A stretch of 37,358 nt of DNA from Hydnum rufescens UP504 (GCA_014904985.1 MU129060.1:1-37358), one strand, 5' to 3'. Shown: positions 1 through 11,417, counted from the stretch's first letter. Numbers and translations: made by a program. The notes: a model not told the origin generated them from the sequence alone.

Positions 1-150
1 GAGACGACCCGGGAAAACAACCAACACTGGTGTCCAACATTGATGCACGAATGAGTTGTTTTCCCGGGTCGTCCCGAGAGACGACCCGGGAAACCACGGC
101 AATATCCGCCCATTTCCCGGGTCGTCTCTAGGGACGGCCCGGGAAAACAG
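1..150. repeat. CCCGGG-centred inverted repeats (hairpin units)
   Basis: Five copies of a GACGACCCGGGAAA-type word lie here in alternating orientation. The arm at 3-21 (GACGACCCGGGAAAACAAC) is matched exactly by its reverse complement at 55-73. The arm at 78-93 (GAGACGACCCGGGAAA) is matched exactly at 113-128. A slightly altered fifth copy follows at 131-149. Each pair would form a 16-19 bp stem with a loop of about 20-33 bases. The window begins inside or at the edge of this structure, so more may lie upstream. No coding meaning is apparent. The function is unknown. Confidence 0.85.
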
Positions 151-197
151 TAGAAAGGAAGACATCATCGATCAAGACACTGACATGCCCCTCATAG

Positions 198-1827
198 ATG
201 TACATCGCCATGTTCTCAATGATGCACTCCACCAGCGCTGCTGGTGACTCTGCCTTCACCGACATCACTCTCCCCACTGATAGAAAGGCAACCATCATCG
301 CAAAGATCGCCATCAACGCACTCGTCAGAGACACCGTCACCCTCGTCAGGGAGGGAGTCAGGGAAGACTCTGCCTCTCGCCGCGCGCTCCACCCCCTGGA
401 CCACGACCTCGACACCGCTCTCGCTCACCGCGACGACGATCTCATCTCTTGGGCTAATGACCCTAGACCTCTCGACTTTGGAAACAACACCTACGCCACC
501 CTCCTCCGCATCCTCAACGTGGGCACTTCCGCCTCCGTTCTCTCTCTACCTGGCCCAAAGGGAAAGGACCTCACTCCCGCCGAATTCGCTGCCTCCCTCT
601 ACCATCTCGCGGGACCAGACTCTCACAACAGGCGCATCACCGACCCCTTCCTCCCAAAGGGCTCCGCCCATCCCGTCTTCGTCATCGCTTTCGAACACCT
701 CCATGCCCTCCTCGGATCATCAAAGAACGACACTCGCGACTTCGCCGTCCGCATCTTCGCAAAGGCCCTCCCCCGCTTCGGCATTCGCCACGTCCCACCG
801 CCCCCGTCCCAGACTGGCTCTGGCGCTCCTGTGAAGAGACCCGTATGGAACTCCTGGATCTCCCTTGGAAGACCACACCCCGTAGACGTCCAGGTACATG
901 GCCCATCCCTCTCAAAACACTCCCGCTTCGTTCTCTGCCTCTCAGCGCGGCCAGGCTTCCGCTCAGAAGTCCCACGCCGACGCCCCTTGGGCTTCAACCA
1001 GACTTCACCCTCAATGACCTCCCCCTCCCTCCTCACCAGAGACTCCCTCCCATCGACTGGTCCCTCCCTCCCGACTCCGCAGACTCCATCGCCGCCGTCT
1101 ACAAATGGGTCCATGCTAACTTCGCCTTCGCCAATCCCCTCCATCGTTCGCCCTCATTCTTGCCATTGTCCTCGCAAAGTGCGCACCTTCCCACTCCTTC
1201 CCGAAGATCCTCCACCCCTCCCTCTTTGATCCTGCCGCCCGCGCTTTCACCCCAGATGGAAAGAACATCAGATTCGTCACCAAATTGAACAGCAAGGGCC
1301 ACCACAACCAGGCCATCCTCTTCAACATGTGGGCCGTCTACATCATCGCCCTTGTCGACTCTGACAGCCCCATGGGCTCCCTCTCCGCAGACAAAAAGGG
1401 TATGGGCCCCGCTTGGACTAAGAAACATGGCTCAAAGGGCATCTCTTCCGCAATGCTCATCTTTCTCGGCATCGCTTGGGGGTCTAGTATCACCAAACTC
1501 GTTGGTGGATACACTGGCATCCATTGGGGCATCAGGTCAAAACGCGAAATCATCACCCTCTTCAACTCCTTCTCTGCCTCCCTCAACGCTGATCCCACCT
1601 TTGGCCCTTATGATGCTGTCGCTTCCCTCATCGGCCACCCTAATGCTTCCGCCCTCGCCACTTCCCAGGGCCTCAACATCAGAGCCTCTCCCTTGCCTTC
1701 TCTCCCTTCCTCCTCTTCTGCTCCCCCTGGAAAACGCCCCCTCCCTCTCAATCTCTCTCCTTCCTCCCCTCCCTTTGACAATGACTTCCTGGATGGCCCC
1801 TCCTCTCACAAACGCATCCATCTCTAA
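198..1827 (+). pseudogene. Broken hypothetical protein gene (unidentified fungal family)
   Basis: I do not recognise this protein. Coding-like sequence runs along the + strand but changes frame. Frame 1 runs from ATG 198 to a good intron candidate (5' GTACAT after the GAC GTC CAG codons near 893, 3' CTCTCAG near 951). Sequence such as LNDLPLPPHQRLPPIDW and SADSIAAVYKWVHANFAFA follows in another frame. From about 1150 it moves to a third frame (FALILAIVLAKCAPSHSF...), which stays open to TAA 1825-1827. No GT-AG intron I could find joins these frames, so at least two single-base frameshifts are likely. The C-terminus is Ser/Pro-rich with basic clusters. Codons are C-rich at the third position and CpG is plentiful, unlike the helicase gene at 19-25 kb. 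It may be a decayed transposon-associated ORF. Coding character is fairly clear and function is unknown. Confidence 0.55.
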
Positions 1828-2160
1828 CTCCTCTCTTCTCCTCTCTTCCTTCTCTATCCTCCTTATTCTGGTTTATACTCCTTTGCTTTCCTCTCCTTAT
1901 TCTTGTTTATATACCCTCTGAGATATTCTCCTTTCTCTCTTTTCCTCTACTCTCTCTCCTGTAATATATCTCTACTCTTACTTACTGCCCCCCTAATATA
2001 TTCTCTACTCCTTCCTGCCCCCTAATATATTCTCTACTCCTTCCTCTCCCCCCCTCCTCCTTCCTTCTCCCTTCTGCACAGCCACCCCTTCTTATTCTTA
2101 CCTTTTCCACTCACTCCACACTACTCATCTTATCTCCTCTCAACTTCTCATTCTCTCTTC
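1828..2160. other. Pyrimidine-rich intergenic tract
   Basis: The + strand is dominated by CT runs (CTCCTCTCTTC, TTCTCTACTCC) with few purines. It forms the lead-in to the G-free tract that follows. I see no gene here. The part just after 1827 could hold the 3' end of the broken gene. Confidence 0.7.
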
Positions 2161-4260
2161 CTCATCTCTTCTCTCTTCTACTCCAATTATCCCTACTACT
2201 TACTCACTTCCCACATCATCTCCCAACTACCTCAATCAATTCCATCAATTATACTCTATTCTACTCCTCAAATTCCCTCCCTTTCCTTTCATTATCATAT
2301 TCCATCATCAATATCCCTTCTCCAACTCCTTCCTTTCCCTCATTTTCTATTTTCCTTAGCCCCCCCCCCCCCAATTCCCACTTCAACTTCCCAATTTCAT
2401 TTCATACTCAATCCATTCCACTCTCTCTATTCACTCTTCACATTCCCTTAACCCACACTTACTCACTTAAACATCCACACCCCTCCCACCCCTAATCCCC
2501 AAATATCTCCCTCACTTTCACTCAAATCTATTCCAATTTCTTCTTTATCTCTCCCAATCTCCACTACACAACTCAATTTCACTCTCTCTCCCAATCCACT
2601 CCCAAAATCCTCTCAAATTTCCACACCAATCTCTATCACATCCAAATCAATCACATTAATCCTTCCCCTTCTACAATCATTCTCCCCTATCTTCAATTCC
2701 ATCATTTCTTCCTCTTTTTCCATTATTAATCTCAATTATTCTCCTCCCCCTTTATCTTTCTCACTACCCATACAATCTACTCCCACCAACCACTTCCCAT
2801 TCTCTTCACAACTCAATTTCCTTCCACAACCCATATACCATATTTCTTTATTTCATATCTCCTTCACTTTTAATCCTTTTCACTTCATTCCTTTTTCATC
2901 ATTTCAACCCTAATCCCCACTTACCATTCCTTTTTTCTCCCACATATATCAACCCACCACATCCAAATCTCCATCATTTCCCCCCAACCCTCACCTCTTA
3001 CACCTCATCTTACCCTCACTTCCAATCTACCTCTAGTACTCATCACTCTTTCAATACACTCTCAACACCTCCATCATCACTCTCAAATCACATCTAAACT
3101 ACACATCTCTTCACTCAAACACCAACCCCACCTTAGCAACTCTATTTCTTCATCTCTCCACACACCCTTTCATTCTCAATTCAATAACCTAATCATCCCC
3201 TCTAGCACACTCAACTAGCACAATTCCTCCTTACACCCCCCACATCACTTACCATTATCTATCCCCAACTCCTTCCTTACCATCCAGCCTCCTTAATAAT
3301 CCCATTCCCAAATACTCCTACCTCATAGTATATAACTACCTACTCCTCTATTCTCCAATCCCTTACAACATTCACAATATATCTCAATCATTCCCCTTCT
3401 CTTCATTCCCTTTATTAACTCTCATCAACAACAATCACTCCTTCCTCCACTTCTCTTTACAGTACACAATCAAACAGAACTAGCTCACAAACTAGTTCTC
3501 TTCTCTTCTCTTGCCACAATAAAACCCTACTACATACAACACCCATCCAAACCACCCAACTACCTCCTCAAACTGCCCAACTACCTCCTCAAACCCCCCA
3601 ACTACCTCCTCAAACTGCCCAACTACCTCCTCAAACCCCCCAACTACCTCCTCAACCCACCCAACTACCTCCTCAACCCACCCAACTACCTCCTCAAATC
3701 AATCCAATCCAATCCACTTCTCTTCTCTTCATACCTCTTCATTTCAACTCCTCCTTTCATTATTAAATCCCACCTATTCCATCTCTCCACAATCATCACA
3801 ATTCATTCTTCCTCCACTTCAATTTCTATTTACCTCACATCCACCCAACCATCCCCACTCCCATTCAATTTTCCTCCTTTTCTCTAATACCCAATCCCTT
3901 AAGCCCAATATACAACTCTCCATTATCTAACCAACATCACTCAACCACTTCACATCCAACCTCTCCACCAGTCATATTCATAAATACACACTCACCCACC
4001 ACTCTCAATCTCTAAATCCTCAATTCCTCATCAACTTTTCATCACATTCACTTCCTAACATATCACCCACAAACCTACCACCCATACCTACCACATCATA
4101 CCACACATCACTTCCATCCATTAAAACACCCACTATCCACCTCATTTTCTCTCTCTTTCCATCCTCTTAAACTCTATTTTTCTATTTTCTTCCTCACTTT
4201 TCATCCAATTCTTTTCTTTCAATAACCTCCCCCAGATATACAATCAAGCATACACTCACC
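2161..4260. other. G-desert: about 2.1 kb almost without G on the + strand
   Basis: Counting by eye I find about 20 G residues in about 2,100 bases. Many consecutive 60-base lines (for example all of 2401-3000) contain none. The remaining sequence is a roughly even mix of A, C and T. Nearly all surviving G residues follow A (TTAGC, CTAGT, CCAGC, CAGT), and there is no GG. No ORF or gene is visible. A C14 homopolymer lies at about 2360-2373. The bias ends sharply near 4255, where ordinary sequence with G returns. Confidence 0.95.
3554..3700. repeat. 21 bp tandem repeat inside the G-desert
   Basis: About seven copies of a 21-base unit built on CCCAACTACCTCCTCAAAC lie head to tail. The last bases of the unit vary (CTG, CCC, CCA). 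Three copies carry the only G of the array, in CTG. Unequal-crossover or slippage expansion is the simple explanation. Not coding. Confidence 0.9.
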
Positions 4261-5279
4261 CCAACCAGTTCCACCATGTCCAAACTCAATCTCCTCACTT
4301 GCAATAGCACACCTCTCAACTCTCAGTACCTCCAGTATTCATCATCATTACACAACCCAGATCTCACACATCTGTAAACACAACAGAAAGCATCATCCAA
4401 CCATTCTAACCACTGGCTTTGAACAACAGCACCACAAATGAAGCTAAGCACTCACTTTCCTTCAGCCATCAGAGAAACAAGAGTGAGGAGGGGATTAGCC
4501 AAGGAAAAGTGCTAGTCACTGGCCAAGGGCTCAGTGACTATCTAAGCCTCAAGTGGTGTGTCAGTTAGCACCCTGCAAGTGGCCACTTACTCAGTAGAGT
4601 CACACTCATACATCACTCTCCCATATCCATCTCTGCCCATGCTCTATGCTCACAGATTGTGTGTCTAGGTTATTGGTCTCAACAAGGGAATCTATATTAA
4701 GCACTGGAAGTGCAAAGTTTGATTGTCTTTCCCCTCATTGCCACTTTCAAAGTGCTGTTCAACTGCTCCTGGTGTCAGGGGAAATTGTACAAGACAATGT
4801 AAAGTAACCAGATGCTTGATAGGCTCTGAACACGAGAATGTTGACTGTGATTGCACCTAAGTAAATGAGATGGTGATTCATTGTTAGAATGGAATGTATG
4901 CATAGAGTAGAATTTCTCTATCTGAAGACTGTTCTTTGCTGAGACCTGAAGATAGAGACAGAGAAGCTAACAAGGGCACAGCACACAAGTGGAGATGCAG
5001 AGAAGTACAGAAATAGAGAAATGGAGAAGTAAACAGGCACACAAGGAGTGATAACAGGAGGAGAAATGAATGGATGGAGAAGAAATGAGGGTGTCTGAGG
5101 GAGTGGAGTAATCTTAATTAAGTGGTATCTCTATCTGAATTAGGGTAGGAACTGTTGGAGGGATAAAGTGTGTATGGTGATAAGCAGAAAGCAAGAAGCA
5201 TTAGTGATAGAACTGTGCAGTGTGCAGTGTGTAGTGGATAATGAGTCTGTGAGAGAGAGAGAGATGTTGGTGATATAAA
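4261..5279. other. Gene-free transition region
   Basis: Base composition changes from G-poor (before 4255) through balanced (4260-4900) to C-poor/purine-rich (after about 4950). I find no credible gene. The phrase GTCACTGGCCAAG...CAGTGACTATCTAAG near 4513-4545 recurs at about 5887-5921 in diverged form, so part of this stretch is a dispersed repeat. Confidence 0.6.
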
Positions 5280-5610
5280 ACAAGTATTTGGAATCTCTTA
5301 TGGGTGTTTCTAGTTGTTAATAGCAGTGGACTGCCTGTTTGAGATGGTGGTACTTGCTAAGCTCTAGGTTGAGTGGTTGATGAGGTATGGGGATTACAAG
5401 ACTTGGACTAGGCTAGACTAGGTGCACTAGTGTTGGAAAGAGGGTGTTACAGGGGTGTGAGGGGCATGGGAGTAGGACAGAATTGTAGCTACTCTCTGTG
5501 GGGTGAGGAGCTGAAGATGATGTGGATAGGTGGGCTAGTTGAGGAGTTATGGTGATTGGAAGATGTGTATAGAGTTGGAGTAGAGTTTGCACTATATGGA
5601 TTAGGGAGAC
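5280..5610 (+). repeat. Diverged copy of the element left flank (copy 3)
   Basis: The words AATCTCTTATGGGT, GATGGTGGTACTTGCTAAGC and GTTGAGGAG.TATGG occur in the same order as in the copies at 7220-7370 and 17872-18090. The copy is heavily diverged and C-poor. It has no gene after it, so it reads as a relic of the same repeat family. Confidence 0.65.
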
Positions 5611-6429
5611 ATTGTAATTTGATGTTGATGACATGGGATGGAATATATAATGAAGGGACACATGAGTGCCTCCCAGATTCAGGAGGGCACTCATTGTCAT
5701 ACTTGGACAACGTGGAGTCGACAGATTGGGAGCAGGAATGAGGGGAAGGTGAGAAGAGGTAATGACACTGCACTCAGCACTAGCTTTGGGCAGAGGAGCT
5801 GGACACAGAGCTAAGGACTGGCTTTGCTCTGAGTCCAGGGGAAAAGAGTGTGAGGGAGTGGGGATCATGGTGAAAGACATAAAGTAGTGACTGGCCAAGT
5901 GGGACAGTGACTATCTAAGGAGAGGATGGGGATGAGAGGAAGGGAGTGTGCTACTCACTGCTTTCCTGCTAGGGTGGAGAGGTGTTACTTGCAGACTAGG
6001 AAAGGGCTTGTTATTAGTGGCGACTAGACAGGTGAACCAGATGACTAGATAGAAGGAGAGTAGAGACAGAGGTTGATGGTTTCTGACTAGGTGATGAAGA
6101 TCTGGGGAAAGGTTAACTATTGATTGTGTGGAATGTGGGATATATAGATGAGTTTTGAGTGGTAACTTAATTAGATAATACACTATATTACAGATAATGA
6201 GGTGAGATGATGGAAGGGTATTAATATGGAGATATTGAAGAGGAGTTGATTATTTGTTCCTATTGAGAAGAATGTGTTAAAGTGGAGTGGTAAAGAGAGA
6301 TAAAAATGGAGTGTGAGATTAAGTGAGATAGTGGCACAAGGCTGGGAAGGGAAGAATGGAATAAAGTAAATAAAATAAAATAACAATAGAGTGAGAATGA
6401 GATAGGTGGGACAAGGCAGGAAGATGAGA

Positions 6430-7020
6430 ATGGAAAAGAATGGAATAAGGTGAAGTAGATGAAAATGGACTAGGAGGTGAATAGAGAATAGGGGGATGTA
6501 AATGAGTAAAATGAAGATTGTAGAAGAGATTTGGTGGAATGTGGGAAGATGAGAAAGGAGAGGAATGGAATAAAGTAGGGAGATGGGGGTGAAATGCGGG
6601 AATGTAAAAAGGGGAAGAATGGAATGAATTAAATAGAATAAATGAGATAGGTGGTGGAACCTGGGAATGTAAAAAGGGGAAGGAGGGAATAAACTAAAAG
6701 AGAGTAAATGAGAGGGGTACAACCTGGCAACCCGGCAACCTGGCAACCCGGCAAGGTGAGAAAGAAGAAGAATGGAATAAAATGAAAGAGATAGGGGGTA
6801 AACCTGGGCAATGGGAAGAATGGAATGAATTAAATAGAATAAATGAGATAGGGGGTACAACCTGGCAACATAAGAAAGGGAAGAATGGAGTAAACTAAAG
6901 GAAAGAAAATGGAGTAAATGGGAAGGGTACAACCTGGCAAGGTGGGAAAGAAGAAGGATGGAATAAAGTGAAAGGAATAAAGATGAAGTAGGAGCAACTG
7001 AATAGAGAATGGAGGTATAT
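6430..7020. repeat. Purine-rich minisatellite, array A
   Basis: Irregular tandem copies of a unit of roughly 65 bases carry the words GGGGGTACAACCTGGCAA, GTGAGAAAGAAGAAGAATGG and GAATAAATGAGATAGGGGG. At 6721-6755 the CAACCTGGCAACCCGG phrase is itself expanded. The + strand is extremely C-poor (6481-6540 has no C). The long minus-strand open frame at 6183-6932 is a by-product of this composition. The same unit forms a second array at 8510-8890. Confidence 0.85.
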
Positions 7021-7164
7021 AAATGAAGTTAAACTGACAGAAATAAAAATGGAGCAGGAGTAACTGAATAAAGAATGAAGGATATAAATGAAGTTAAAAA
7101 CTAAAACAAATAAAAATGAAGTAGGAGTAACTGAATGGAGAATAAAAGAGATGTGATTGGGTTA

Positions 7165-7210
7165 AATATGCTGACATAATATGCTGACATAATATGCTGA
7201 CATAATATCG
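7165..7210. repeat. Short ATGCTGACATAAT array
   Basis: Three to four tandem copies of a 13-base unit (ATGCTGACATAAT) lie immediately before the left-flank copy that begins near 7220. The same GCTGACATAAT word forms a 400 bp array at 30.93-31.34 kb, beyond the ParB-like gene. Confidence 0.85.
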
Positions 7211-7214
7211 CTTA

Positions 7215-8100
7215 TATAAACAATCTCTTATGGGTTGACGATTCCAGTGGAATCGTCTGTACCCTATGGATTTCAAGTTGAATCTGGGTAGCCCTGGACT
7301 CCCTCTTTCAGATGGTGGTACTTGCTAAGCCATAGCTGTGCTCATTGAGGAGCTATGGCCATTGCAAGACCTGTACCTTGTTGTACCCATCGTACCCCAC
7401 CTGTATTTGATGCCTTGGAGGCCTGTGAGCAACATGGGAGTACCATAGACCTGTAGAGGGCATCTGGGGGGACATTTTAAGGCCAAGATGATGTGCATAG
7501 GTGTGCTGGTTGAGGAGCTATGGCTGTTGCAAGACCTGTACCTTATTGTACCATTGTACCCCACCTGGATTTGATACCTTGGAGGCCTGTGAGCAAGATG
7601 GGAGCACCATAGACTTGTAGAGGGCATCTGGGAGTGGGAGTGGTGGGCATTGGAAGCCCTGTAGAGAGGTGGAGTATGTAATGAGTGAGATGTGATGAAA
7701 TGGAATTGCATTTGATCACATGCCCTTGACTTACTAATATGATTAGATACACAGAATGACATGATCAAAGGGAATTCCATTTGATCACATGGTTTTCACT
7801 TATCTAATATGATTATATACACAGAATCACATGATCAAATGGAATTGGACTTGATCACATGGATACTAAGTTATGTAAGCCTATTGAATTTTGTATAAAT
7901 TGGGATTTGCTTCCTGATTTATGCCTTTCCTTCCTATCACAACAATGTCCTCTAACCAGAGCCTGATACTTGAAGCTTGGTGAGTGGATAAGTGAGAATT
8001 GTTTGACCAAGACACTGACTAGTTGGAGGCTGCTAGCTGCCTTGCACCCTTGAAACCTGTGAATGCAAAGTGAACAATGGCCAAGTAAGCCTAACATTTA
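7215..8100 (+). mobile_element. Truncated left-end copy of the YR-helicase element (copy 2)
   Basis: The order of blocks matches 17866-19340. First comes TAGCCCTGGACTCCCTC (about 7283), shared exactly with about 17871. Next come two roughly 170 bp units containing GAGGAGCTATGG...CAAGACCTGT...GTAGAGGGCATCT (7350-7640). Then come TTTGATCACATG/ATGATCAAA units (7700-7860). Last is a box AACCAGAGCCTGATACTTGA with GGTGAGTG (about 7958-7990), corresponding to the box upstream of the helicase start codon. After it, where the helicase gene would begin, there is no helicase coding sequence. It is a relic or solo end in the same orientation as the 17.87 kb copy. Confidence 0.65.
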
Positions 8101-8109
8101 ATATGACAT

Positions 8110-8480
8110 TATGATCTCTAAGAAAGATTCCAGTCCCAAAATGTGTGATGAATTGCAGCCTCTGTGAGATGGTGTTTGGCAGCAGGGAACACCATGGGCT
8201 GGATTTGAAGGCTGTGGATCAAGCAACTAGAGAGGATTGCACTATTGGAAGGATTGACAGACAGGCTGATGGGTTGCATTGTCCATGAAGGATGAGTACT
8301 GGGATGATGAGAGGACAATGGATGACTGTAGAGAGGATGGAATGATTGGAATGATTGAGAGACAGGGTGATAGTTTTGACTGCTGGGAGTGCTGTGATAT
8401 TAAGTGTAGTGTGTCTCTGGATGGACTACTTCTGTTTGATGTGATCTACAATGAAGGATGTACTTGGTGAAAGAAATTAT
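8110..8480. repeat. Dispersed repeat shared with the right edge of the window
   Basis: GACAGACAGGCTGATG, TTTTGACTG and TGGTGAAAGAA occur here in the same order as at 36940-37100. Both are diverged copies of one dispersed sequence. No coding sequence is evident. Confidence 0.55.
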
Positions 8481-8509
8481 GTGATGGAGTGGAATAGTGT
8501 AAATGGAGT

Positions 8510-8895
8510 GAGATGGGGGAAGCTGGGAATGTGAAAAAGGGGAAGAATGGAATGAATAAAAAGAGATGGAAATAGAATAAATGAGATTAAGGGTGGAAGA
8601 TGGGAAGGTGAGAAAGAAGAAGAATGGAATAAAATGAAAGGGAATAAATGAGATTAAGGGGTACAACCTGGGAAGGTGAGAAAGAAAAAGAATAGAATGA
8701 GTGGGATAGGGGGTGGAACCTGGGAAGATGAGAGAGAAGAAGAGTGGAATAAAATGGAAGAGATAGGGGGTACAACCCGGCAATGTGAGAAAGGGGAAGA
8801 ATAGAAAGAATTAAATAGAATAAATGAAACAGGGGGTACAACCCGGCAATGTGAGAAAGAAGAAGAATAGAATAAAGTGAAAGAAATAAAAATAA
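8510..8895. repeat. Purine-rich minisatellite, array B
   Basis: This is the same unit as 6430-7020: GGGGGTACAACC(C/T)GGCAA, GTGAGAAAGAAGAAGAAT, GAATAAATGAGATTAAGGGG. There are about six copies, again almost without C on the + strand. Confidence 0.85.
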
Positions 8896-9390
8896 AAATA
8901 AAATAAAGAAAGAGTAACTGAATAGAGGAAATATAAATAAATGAAGCTGAACTACATGAGATGAATGTTAACTAGGAGTAACTGAATGGATATAAATGAA
9001 TAAAATGAAGTTTTTAGTTTGTAGAAGACGCGATGTGACGTAGAAGACGCGAGGCTGGGTTATATAGGACTGTATCAGTTGGGTAAGTGGAGAGGGAAAA
9101 TCTCCTGGGGTGTGGGGGTGGGGCCCATGCCACAGTGGACAGAGAGGGTGGGGGGTGGAGGACTGCCCCCATGTGCCCTGTGTGTGTGCACTGGCTCACT
9201 GTGCAGTGGGCAGTGGGGCAGCAAGTGGTATGCCTACAATGGTCTTGGTAGTGGTATTGGCTACCTGGGATATGACTGGGTTGACTGGGTGGTTGTATGT
9301 TCAGTGGCAAGGTGTATGCTCAGCTCAGCCACATAGCATAGGACCAAGATGTATGGTTGGCAGTATGCCCACCATCTGTGTATAGGAGCC
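8896..9390. other. Gene-free stretch before the large satellite
   Basis: C-poor sequence ends near 9060, after two copies of GTAGAAGACGCGA at about 9020-9052. A GC-rich stretch (9080-9300) follows and grades into the first degenerate satellite monomers. No gene supported. Confidence 0.5.
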
Positions 9391-9899
9391 CCTGGCATCC
9401 TGGCATACGACCGAGTCGTATGCTCAGTGACAGCCCTCTGTTCAACATGGGCAGCCTGGGCGCATAGCATACAACTGAGCTGTATGCTCAGGAGTACACC
9501 CACCTTCTATGTGCAGTACCCTCAGCTTCCCAGCATACGACTGAGTCGTATGTTCAGTGACAGCCCTTTGTTCTAAATGGGGCGCTCGGCCACATGGCAT
9601 GCAACTGAGGTGTATTCCCGGCAATACCCCCATCTTCTATGTGGAGTACCCTCAGCTTCCCGGCATACGACTCGGTCGTATGCTCAGTGGCAGCCCGCTG
9701 TTCAACCTGGGCAGCTCGGCCACATGGCATACAACCGAGGCATATGCTCGGTGGTATCCCCATCTTCTATTTGCCGCACCCAAGGCTTCCCAGCATATGA
9801 CCGAGTCATATGTTTAGTGACAGCCCTCTGTTCAACATGGGCAGCTCAGCCACATGGCATACAACCGAGGTGTATGGTTGGAAGTGCCTCATCTTCTAT

Positions 9900-10909
9900 G
9901 TGCAGTACCCTCGGCTTCTGAGCATACGACTTGGTCGTATGTGCGGTGGCCCTCTGTTCAACCTGGCCAGCTCGGCCACATGGCATACAACCAAGGCGTA
10001 TGCTCGGTGGTATCCCATCTTCTATGGGCAATACCCTCGGCTTCCCAGTGTACGACCAAGTCGTACACTCAGTGACAGCCCTCTGCTTAACCTGGGCCGC
10101 TCGGCCACATGGCATACAACCGAGGTGTATGGTCGGAAGTGCCTCGTCCTCTATGCAGTACCCTCGGCTTCTGAGCATACGACTTGGTCATATGCGCAGT
10201 GGCCCTCTGTTCAACCTGGCTCGGCCACATGGCATACAACCGAGGTGTATGCTCGGTGGTATCCCCATCTTCTATGGGAAATACCCTCGGCTTCCCAGCG
10301 TACGACCAAGTCGTACATTCAGTGACAGCCCTCTGTTTAACCTGGGCCGCTCGGCCACATGGCATACAACCGAGGTGTATGGTCGGAAGTGCCCCGTCTT
10401 CTATGTGCAGTACCCTCGGCTTCTGAGCATACGACTTGGTCGTATGTGCGGTGGCCCTCTGTTCAACCTGGCCAGCTCGGCCACATGGCATACAACCAAG
10501 GCGTATGCTCGGTGGTATCCCATCTTCTATGGGCAATACCCTCGGCTTCCCAGTGTACGACCAAGTCGTACACTCAGTGACAGCCCTCTGCTTAACCTGG
10601 GCCGCTCGGCCACATGGCATACAACCGAGGTGTATGGTCGGAAGTGCCTCGTCCTCTATGCAGTACCCTCGGCTTCTGAGCATACGACTTGGTCGTATGC
10701 GCAGTGGCCCTCTGTTCAACCTGGCTCGGCCACATGGCATACAACCGAGGTGTATGCTCGGTGGTATCCCCATCTTCTATGGGAAATACCCTCGGCTTCC
10801 CAGCGTACGACCAAGTCGTACATTCAGTGACAGCCCTCTGTTTAACCTGGGCCGCTCGGCCACATGGCATACAACCGAGGTGTATGGTCGGAAGTGCCCT
10901 GTCTTCTAT
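9900..10909. repeat. 505 bp higher-order repeat (two copies)
   Basis: The block 9900-10404 recurs almost base for base at 10405-10909. It spans about four monomers and keeps their individual deletions, such as the short CTGGCTCGGCCAC junction at about 10215 and 10720. A third, partial and more diverged copy starts near 10910. This shows a recent segmental duplication inside the satellite. Confidence 0.9.
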
Positions 10910-11417
10910 GTGCAGTACCCTCGGCTTCTGAGCATACGACTTGGTCGTATGTGCGGTGGCCCTCTGTTCAACCTGGCCAGCTCAGCCACATGGCATACAA
11001 CCAAGGTGTATGCTTGGTGGTATCCCCATCTTCTATGGGCAATACCCTTGGCTTCCCAGCGTACGACCAAGTCGTACACTCAGTGGCAGCCCTCTGTTCA
11101 ACCTGGCCGGCTCGGCCACATGGCATACAACCGAGGCGTATTCTCGGTGGTATCCCCATCTTCTATGGGCGGTACCCTCAGCTTCCCAGCATACGACCGA
11201 GTTGTACACTCAGTGACAGCCCTCTGTTCAACATGGCCATCTCGGCCACATGGCATACAACTGAGGCATATGCTCGGTGGTCTCCCCATCTTCTATGGGC
11301 AGTACCTTCGGCTTCCCAGCATACGACCAAGTCGTACACTCGGTGACAGCCCTCTGTTCAACCTGGCCAGCTCGGCCACATGGCGTACAACCGGGGTGTA
11401 TGCTCGGAAGTGCCCCA

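Noticed and set aside
5413..5898. A 161-codon minus-strand frame
   Set aside because: Same compositional cause; it overlaps a decayed repeat copy and shows no motif or splice structure.
6183..6932. A 249-codon minus-strand frame rich in Leu, Ser, Phe, His and Pro
   Set aside because: It lies in C-poor minisatellite sequence and its composition follows from base bias, not from a protein.
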